Of a stretch of 64,000 nucleotides of DNA, positions 40,201 through 50,114 are shown piece after piece. Numbering within the stretch: the stretch's first letter is position 1; every line of letters begins with the position of its first letter. Source of the DNA: Scortum barcoo (Eukaryota; Chordata; Actinopteri; Centrarchiformes; Terapontidae); contig CM041551.1 in the NCBI GenBank assembly GCA_023238725.1, forward strand, positions 6,685,759 through 6,749,758. The letters are read 5' to 3'. Made by a program: the position numbers and the translations under genes. The notes beneath the pieces were generated by a model. That model was not told where the DNA came from. It searched no databases and worked only from the letters and a program-made list of their open reading frames with translations.

Positions 40201-43200
40201 TCCAGTAAGAATTTAGCAACATTTAAATCAAATTTTGAGGACAGTTGTGGGGTTGTCTCCTAAAGCTGCCAGTCCATGTCAATCAAATTGGATGAAACAC
40301 ACCCACACAGTCCGAATGAGGACAATTAGCTATTTTTGAGAGTTAAACTCTTCATGACTAATAGCGGAGGAGTTTTTTTTGTTAAACTTTAATTGTTTTT
40401 AACATAGTAATGAATATTTAATCTTACAGATGAATACTTTGCACTTGAAAACAGGTTTTAAAAGAAAACAAGCATAATTGTGCACTCTATATGTCTCATA
40501 CTGGAAGAGTGACTGTGAATAATATTAAGTCTGTGTACGTGCCTTTGAGATGGGCCTTCCACTCAGTGCATGCTGGGGTAAGAGTGTGTGGACATACACC
40601 GGACAGACTGATGACATACCTTCATGGCATCCAGTGCCGTCCGCAGATTACTCTTGTCGGTGGCATCATGAGTGTGTTTCACCAGCTCCTGTTGGGACAG
40701 ACACGAATCTGAGTAAGTGAAAAAATGATTTAAAGAATTAACAACTAGCTCAGAATATTTTATACCCAAGGGCAGAAAAGCAAGGCTGTCAATCATAAAA
40801 AGAAAAAAAAACACGCATTAACCTTGTTCTGCTCACATACTCTATGGCCACATCTCACACGTGAGAGAATGTAATGCTTTGGCTCCAGATATGAAAAAGG
40901 TTACTGCAAAAAGAATCCTGTCCTGAAATAAATCAGATACTGTTTCTGTGTGTGAGTGTGTGTGCGTGTGTGTATCTGAAATTGCTTGCCAGTGCCTGGT
41001 TGCAGCGTAAACAAGACATCTAGACCTCAGCAGTGGAGGATAAGGAAGGATGCCATGCATGTCCTTCACACAGGCCCATACAAACTGTGTCGACGCACAC
41101 ACACACACACACACGGATACACAGATACACACTGAGCCGCTAAGGGAGATATATATGTCTGCTTGGCACTGCTCAAATCCCCGGTGTCAGTCAAGCTCAA
41201 CCTGGGCATTATTATCAGTAGCAAGACGGCAGAGTCCCATTTATCAAGACCTGCTCCCACCTCCACACATCCACAGAGATACAGAGGAAGGGAGTGGTCA
41301 CGCTGATAGCCGGGGCCATACATGATGGACTCATTGAGGGAATCGCGTGTGTTCAAGAGGGAGGGTGGGTGGAGGGGGGAGAAATGATGAGCAGAGGCAG
41401 CGGGGAAGAAAGAGGGAGAGATTGATGACAAAAAAAGGGAGAAAGAAAGAAACGGCAAGAGAGAGGAACTCGGGGAGCGAGAGGAAGTGACAAGACATTA
41501 GTTGTACAGATTCTGGCTGTCACCATGTGGGAAAGTAACCCAGCGGATGCTTTATTCGGTGCAGCTGGCTATTACCCAGCTGCTCCGCGGGGATCTCAGC
41601 CCATGTTGACACAACGCAGTCACCTACAGCTTTTTTGGGGTTTTTTTTCCTTCTCGTGGAGGGATATTTGTGATGCATGCAAACATGAGGGGGTGAGATC
41701 ATGAGAGGTTCAAGAGAGCCCAAATGTTCAATTCATTTGAGTTTTTCATCTTGAAATGTTGCATCTGAAAATGACTAATTCAACCTGTAAAAACTTTAGT
41801 AAAGCTATTTGAATGTGGGATGACTCAATTTGTGCAGCATAAAAAGAAACGATTTGACTCTTCAACATTGCACAGCTTGAAATTACCTGCTAGAGATTCC
41901 AAAGAGACAAATGCACAGTAAATTCAGCCAGGTGGCTCTCAAAGTGAAATATTTCAATAATTAAAAGTTTAACATCAAGTATTCAGTAGTCAAATTACGC
42001 AAGTAGGTGTTCATTTGCTTTTAAGCTTGAAATCCTACTTTTTTTTTTCTCTTTTTCTTTTTTTTGGTATAAAGCCTCCTAAATCATACAGAGACCACCA
42101 TCTCTCCCAATGTATCCAGAGGCACCTGTCACCCACCCAGGCACACACACACACACATCTTTTCATTACCGTACATCACAGCAAACCCACATGTACATAA
42201 TACACAGACCTGCTTCAACCTCTGAGTTATCCTGTGGGATAAGTGTACGGTGTGTGTATTAGACTAAAAGGGTGGGCCATGCTCTCTCTCTCACACACAC
42301 AGACACATCAATTACTGTAAGGAAATAAATTGAGGATATTTGCCCTGTTTCATAAAACAATGATTTATATCTCGCACTACATTACAAATGCATGTCAGCG
42401 TTTCAAACTGTTAATCATGGAAACACCTATGAGTTCAATTCAACGTTCGGGTCCCTTGAGGCGTTTTGGATCATCTGAATGTCTAAATAGGGAACGTTTC
42501 CATTCTCAGTGGCACATTAGCAACTTCTCACTGACTTTGTCCTGAGTTTCCACAGCTTTGCTTCAGCATCACATTGAGATTCTCACCACTTCAAAAATAC
42601 TTCACCTCCCTCTGTCTGTCTCTCTTTAGTTGTTTGTCTTGTTCCGTCTGCGACTTTCAGTCCTCGCTGCACTTTATCTATTTTCTCTCTCCTCCTTCTT
42701 GATTGTCTCGATCAAATGACAATTATGTGCGGGTCATTTCAGACTGAGAGTCATAAAGAAGCTACAGAAATAGACGAGAGGAGTCTCAGAGCCTGAAGGA
42801 CGCAGGGAGGGGAAGGAGAACGAAACACGATCAATAGCACCACCTTGTGACAGCGAGTCCTCCTGCTGGTCTGACTGGCAGTGACGGAGCCTTCGATGAA
42901 CCAATAGCTCCCTGATGAGGCTCTGTCACTAAGAGCCATCCATAAAGTCACTGAAGATATTTAACTTCAAGTCTGTGTCCAGCTTTGATCATTTACAATG
43001 ACAGTAGCTGACATCACAAAGTTTGACTTTTGATGAGAATACAAGTGATAAAAGAGGCCACAATAGACTGCTTATCACACAGCTGTTTATGCACAGTGGT
43101 GGAAGACGTACTGAGGACATGCTTCACTCAAGTGAAAGACAGAGTACTACTATAAGTTGTAGTCGTAGTCAAAACTAGTTTCATCAGAAAAATATACTGA

Positions 43201-46200
43201 AAGTAAAAAAATAAGTAAACACATGCTGAATCACATTTGTGTGATATATTACTACACACACACAAACACATATATACATACTCAAGTAAAGTAAAAGTTC
43301 TTCAAGATTGTACTTCAATAAGTATTTACTTAGTTACTTGAGTCCACTTGAGTTACTTGAGTCCACCACCTTTCTACATGTATGTTCTCTTTAAAATGTT
43401 CTTGTGTTTTGAGAAGGTACCAGGATATAATAGAATACTCACACTGTGTTATTAATAAGAAGATAACATCTACATTAATCTGGAGTCTTGATTAATGCTA
43501 GTTCATTTTAGTTGACTTTATATGGATTGTTTAGCACAATTTTCCTCCACTCCACATGCATGGAGTCCCTTTCTCCCTTCATCTGTACAAACTCAGCTAC
43601 AAGTCTGACTTATCATTTTGTCAGTTAACAAGAACACAAATACAAAGCTGTCAGCGACACAGAAAATAGTAAAAATGCAGATAAAGAACACAGATAAAAA
43701 ACTTTAATGCACACAATATTACGAGGCACCTTTGTGACCACAGCAGATCAGAAATAGTCCAGGGTGGGCTGGTGTACTGTACCTGCAGCAGGAGGTGATA
43801 CTTTAAGACTCGCTGCATAGGAACCACCAGCAGGTCCCTCAGTGTGAACTTGCCGTAGTTGGCTCTCTTTGAACATTCCTGTGAGATGACAGCAACGGAA
43901 GAGGAAAATCAATAGACCCTCTAAAGGAAACCAGGCGGTGACGGTACAGTGTTTATCTGAACGGGTCAGGACTGTATTTCTCAGGGGCTCACAATTACAC
44001 ACAGGGCCTAATTGTATTTTTTTCTCTCTAGAAATGGGTACAATGACAGCAGGGGTCTCGAGGGGCGAGCTATTAGAGCCTGATGGAAAACTTTCCGATA
44101 ATTCATGCTGTCAGCCATGATGTTATCGCCTGCAATGCCTCAGGTACACACTTGAGGGCATTCTCTGCCCATCCTGAGATGCTGAGAAATGAATGTGCTG
44201 TCACAATGGTTTGAAATGATTGTTTGCCGACCCTTCAGAGCTCTTACCTCCAGCTTCATGCGAACATCCTCTCTGTCTTTGCAGATGGAGTCCAGAGTGG
44301 CAATGGCGTTCTCCACATGGCTGCAGTATTTCCCGTAGATCAACAACCTAGGACAGATGAGAGCACAGGAAGAGATTTGGGGAAGAAGCCAGAACCTGTA
44401 CACTTCTGAAAATATACTTTTAAATCGAGGGAGCTGAGACCTACTTAATAACTGACATAAACAGACAAATCTGACTGAATTGGATATAGCTAGTTAATCT
44501 AAACATGAACACACAGTACAAAGACACCACATCACTTTTACATAAACGTTAAGGGCGTGTTTATACACTAGAAGAGAATAGACAGAGGAGGAGAGGTTGC
44601 AAAGTTCACAGTCTACCTCTCTTTGAAAGTGATGAAGATCTGGTAAAGGTTCTGGGCACTTCTGTGGTGGATTGAGTCTTGGATGTCCAGCAGTAAACTT
44701 TTATGCACTTTAACCAGATCCTGCAACACAACAGCATATACCTTTAATGTGCATCCACATCAGGTGATTAATGATTATTTCCATTGTCAATTTATCTGCA
44801 GACTATTTTTTTATTATTCCACTGATCATCAGGAGTATGAAAAGAAAGAAAATAATGAAATCACAATTTTCCACATACAAATTCCAAATATAAATAATAA
44901 TAAGGGACACAAATTTCTTGTTTTTGGTGACCAAAACCCAAGTATACTCATTTAGCTCAAAGCCCTACTGAGCCTAACAGTACAGGCTAACAGAGCTACT
45001 ATCATTGTGTATTTAATACACATTTAATGTCGTATAAAGAGTCGTGTTTCCATTTAGAACATATAAATAGGCATATTAATAGTGCTGAATTCAGACCTCA
45101 TTCATTTTCTTATCTACACCTGTGCTTTTCCTACTGCGACATGTCAAGAAAATGTCACGTCTGCCCCTGTACATAAAGAGTTTTGTGACCCCTGTTTGAC
45201 CACCCAGTTGGATTATTACACCGTAAAGTACAGACAATGACTTACCGGGATATTCACAAACATCTTTTCCATCTCGGCCACGGTTAAATACATGGTGAGG
45301 GGCGTCATAAAGTGCTGCAGCAGAGAGAGGGAGAGAGAGAGAATACAAGGGAATGAGGCTCGTCATCTCTGGAGTAGGAGTGGGGAAGTCATTTTGCGAG
45401 AAACTATTATATTATGGGGCCACGTTGCTAAGGCGAAGAGCTGCAGTCAGCAAAAAACAAGGGAGGACCGTCTGGGTCACGACAATAATCTCATTTTCAG
45501 AGTTTGCAATTTAATGATTTCCTCTCAGAAAAGACTCCCGCCACATAGTCACCTCTACATCTCAAAGGAGCGGGCGAGCACAAACTAAACTCCAACCATC
45601 CACTTCATATCGAAAGTCATCTACTGAGATAGTCCGCTGGGAAATCTGGCAAGGTCTTTTTCCAGACGCGAATGCACACAAGAGGGAGAAGACAAGTAGC
45701 TGTGGATGATTGGGGGGGGGGGGGTGCAAAAGACGGCAGGCCTCCCACAGTCCTGCAAAAGTGCAGAGCAAAGTGGAAAAACCTCCACAACAAAAGGGCT
45801 TTTCTCACAGTTGTGGTCCTGTGGTGCAGTTTGTTCAAAACAGTGCTGGGATTAGTCATTACCCACTACTAATTTAAAAAATAAAAATATAATTTGTTCA
45901 CTCATTTCTCTCTGGGAGTACAGATTTGTTACACAACTCATTATTTTTTCCATTATACCCCCAAAACAGGTCATTACAGCCAGTCAGTTCGTCATACTGC
46001 AAGTGATAAGGGGGCAAATTGATTTCTAGTGCTGCTGTCACCCTTTTACAGCATACAGTCCAGGAAGTTAGACTATTTCCACCTCAAGAGAGTTAACTTT
46101 ACTCTCACTTTTGACCCCTGTTGTTGAGTGTAGGCACGCATCAACTTAAACAACGAAGAATTGTTTTTGTTTATGGCAGACATTTAGAGTGAAATTAATT

Positions 46201-47250
46201 TTTTATTGGCAACTTGTATTAGCTATGTAGTTATTATTGGGATCTGCCCTCAGTTTGGACATAATTAACATAATTAAGGAGAGTTGGGAGAAAAAAATCT
46301 GCAATACAAAGCTATTTTTTCTCATTTAGAATAGTTTTTGTAAGTCTTAATAATTATACAGGTTACATGAAACGGCTGTTAATTTACAGGAAAGGATGAT
46401 TTTATGTTTTGAAACACACCACGCTCACATTGTAGTTATCAGAATGCTGTATTTTCACAACTTCAGAAGACCTACATGGTCTGTCTAGTTAAATCAGTGC
46501 AAGGCCGATGATCTAGGCTGGAGTTTCCCAAGCTGAGGGTCAGGATCTGTCACTGGATTCAGGAGAGAAATCTGAGGGTTGCGTGATTATTAATGTGACA
46601 GGAAAGAGGAGCTTTGTTCTAATGTTTCTCTGACTCTTCTCAGAGTTGAGCTTTCCTTCAGTCTTTAGTTAAACTGCTTACAACTCATCGACATGAGCTA
46701 GGTTTCCATCCAAACTTGCACTCATATGTCACATATTTGACAGAAATTTAAGGAAACTGGCCAAAGAAAATGTAAATTATTGCTTGTTTCCATTTACAAT
46801 GAGTGTCATGATAATATTAGAACTTTACAAGTGTAAATGCTTTTTGTGATATTTTGAGATTCTTACCAATATTTAAAAAAAGGTGTAAACTCCTTTATAG
46901 TCAGCCTATGATGAGGGGTTGCATGTAAACATACTGTTTTATTTTATGGTGTCATCAACTACTAAAAATACTTTCAAACAACATCAGCAGATAAGAGCTC
47001 TTAACTCTTCAAAAGTGTGAATCCTCTGTGTTGTATGAGGAATTTTGAGGAAAAATATTCAACACAAAGTACTGTCTTTTGAGCCACAGTGTCATGGTAA
47101 AGTGATTTCATGATATCCTTGACAATAACAAGCCCTGTTAGTCAGTACCTTCTCTATAGACTCCAGGGTCTCTGTGTATTTCTCCTCTGTCTGCTTGATC
47201 TCTGTTAAACAGCAGCTCCTGATGTCAGTCTCTGCCTGCTTCTGGAACGG

Positions 47251-47291
<41 letters not shown>

Positions 47292-50051
47292 ACTGTTACT
47301 ACGTGTCAGTGCTGTGGGCTGACAAACCGTTGAGTCTTTAAACAGATGTAGACTGTACAACCCTTTGAACAAGGTCTGACAGTTCCAATATGAGTATGAG
47401 GCAATAAGTTTAACTTCATGCATTTGTCAGTTTCAAAATTCAGAACATTTGCAAGATTCAATGGTGCATTTGGATGGAGAAAAGAAATCTGGACCAAAAA
47501 CAGTACACCAAAAAAAAACAATCAAATGTGCTTGTGGAATTACATCATGTATAATCTGAAAAATATGAATTCAGTCTTAGTCAGCATTTCAAAGTCATGC
47601 AGATACTTTGAGTACCAAGGTTGATACTGCTGTTTTCTTTTTTTGTTCACTTTCACTAAAATAGTCAGTGTTCATCAAGCTTGTATGTTAAAGCTCCAAA
47701 ATCCTATTTGCTCGACACAAAGTTTGGAACGAGGGGGAAAAGAAGTGGACGTAGCTTCAGGGAGTGAAAAGTGAGGTCAGTGCAGAAGTGCTTTAAACCT
47801 GCTTTCTTTCCAGTGGCCAATAGGGGGCGGTAGTTTATAAGAAAATGACCCTACTTTTCCCTTGATGTACTACCTCTGTAAACATTTTTCTAATGACTTT
47901 TTTTTCAGTACAGCACATGGTTCGTTTAGTCAATTATTGTCCTATTTAAGTCAAATATGAGGCATAGTATAGATGAGAGTGAAATCAAAGAGAGAGGGGA
48001 CTGACCGGAGGAGGGATGGCTTCTGTCTTCATCAGGTCCTCATAGATCTCTCCTCCATCTTCATCGTCATACACACAGTCGTACAGATCCTCCTCGTCCT
48101 CCACCCCCTTCTCGCTGCAACACACATGACAGAACGTGGCGCTGACATTACATTGCATCACACTGCTGTTTGATCCGGACTTTCACTGTGAGCGGGGTAA
48201 TGCTTTTCACTCCTCAAGACGGCCACATGAACGCTTCACACAAAAACACACACAGTTCTGGTTTTACAGAAGTGGACTTAAATTCTATACTACAAATCTT
48301 GTTAGTCTGGGAAAACACTTAATCCATGGCTGTGAAAGTGGCTCAGAAATGCACACACACTTGCGCACATGCAACCAAAGGCTTTTATGTGTGACGCCAC
48401 AGGCCTGTTCTGACTGAGCCAATTACTGTACCTTAGCAACAGGGCTAACATGACATGACTCAGTGCCTCTGTGTGTGTGTGTGTGTGTGTGTCCTTTTTC
48501 TATATGTACCAAAGAAAGAACCAAATGTCTTTAAGAAGAAAGAAAAATGAGGGAAAGCTCTCAAACAGGGACATCTACACAGAGCATGTGAGGGAATAAG
48601 ACTTGTAGGTGCAGTGTGCAGGTATATTATGGTGAAGAACAGAAGGCGAGGTGAGGGGTGAGGATTAAATATGGACTGCAAAGGCAAAGAAAACAACTCT
48701 TTGTACAGACCATTAAAAAAATATCAAAAGTATAACATGAGGTATAAAAAACCCATCGACTCTTTGGTTAGTGGATTTAGATGATATATAAGTATGTTTT
48801 GTGCAGATTAAAGGAATTTACATTAATACCTGATATAAAAATGGCATGCTGTTTTGGTCAGCTGGATCTGATTAGTGGATAAAGGCCTCTGAAATGTATC
48901 TAAGAACAAGCGAAGAGGCTGAAGTTCACTATTCTGGTTCACTTAGACATACATCATGTAACAGAAGATAAACACACTCTCACTGTTCAACTAAGCTTAA
49001 AGGCCCTGAAAATCACCCTCTTACTATGAGTGAGGGTGTCCAACATGACTGTATTTTTTTGGGTAAAAATTAGGACTGTTTTGGTTATTTCGAGTGACAC
49101 ATTTCTGTATTTCTGTTTTTCGCTCTGCCCATCTCACTGGTCGGAAGAGTCATTTGGAAAAAGATGTTCTTGTACCAATCAGAATTGATGATGGTTGGTG
49201 GTTTGTTTGTCATCATATCTGATGATCAAACCACACCCACACAGTACTGATGAAGCAGATTAAATTTTGACTGTTAAACTGTTATCATGTAATAATAACC
49301 GCAGATGTTTTTTATACACTGATTGTTGCTCATGTCATTAATATTTAACGTTGTGTGTTACTTACATTTAATAAAATGTCCCCATACACCTCTTCCAGTC
49401 ATACGCTGGATGTTTTTAATGGAGCATCAGGCAGCTGTTTTGTTTGATGTATCTACAAAATGATTTGATTTTCTCAAAGGATCAAGAAGCAGCAAGACTC
49501 TGAGCTGCTGTTGCATCAAGCTGAATTAAGCTAATGACACACCAGAAAAAAAGCATGGCAGGCAATATACAGAGTTTACTCTACATCTAATTTAATCTTT
49601 GACTCTAAATGGTTGAGAGGACGATAAATGAAAGTGAAAAGTGGCGGCGAAGCTCTCCTGTCAGCGCCTGGGCATGTGTCTGTGTGTATGTGTGTTTCAG
49701 AGCATGTTGTGTCCGCCTGATAGCTGGCTGAACACCGAGCAGATGGGAGCTGAGGGCCGTGCGCGGTACTCTGTTCGCTGTGATCCGGGCTGCCACTTTC
49801 ACCTCCCATCCACGGCTGGCTCCTGTCAGGCTGCTGTTTTCCTCTGTCACTACTGACGAACGGGCTGCTTCCTACTCCAGGAGCTGTCAGCGCTAAACAT
49901 AGACCAGAGCGCCGTGTCAGCGCAGGGCCTCCCAACATCATTTTCACTGTAAGATTATCTGCCTCTGCTGACTGACATTACCACACAAGTTAACAGTGGC
50001 TCTGCCCTTTAAATGCGGCTGAAGAACAATCCCATCTCATATATATATATA

Positions 50052-50114
<63 letters not shown>

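Larger units (their letters stand above)
38598..40619 (-). other. vav3: vav3 introns 13 to 11
   Basis: Introns of about 690 bp (38598-39287), 99 bp (39374-39472) and 1.06 kb (39560-40619). A T tract lies near 39645-39655. No other feature is recognised. Confidence 0.78.
43879..45245 (-). other. vav3: vav3 introns 9 to 7
   Basis: Introns of about 369 bp (43879-44247), 269 bp (44348-44616) and 525 bp (44721-45245). No repeat or other feature is recognised. Confidence 0.78.
45315..48005 (-). other. vav3: vav3 introns 6 and 5
   Basis: Introns of about 1.83 kb (45315-47148) and 755 bp (47251-48005). They hold a run of 13 G at 45712-45724 and the long (CA)n tract at the exon 6 acceptor (47253-47289). 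No exon is recognised. Confidence 0.78.

Noticed and set aside
41066..41458. 130-codon minus-strand open frame with VCVCV runs
   Set aside because: Dinucleotide-repeat translation and low complexity.
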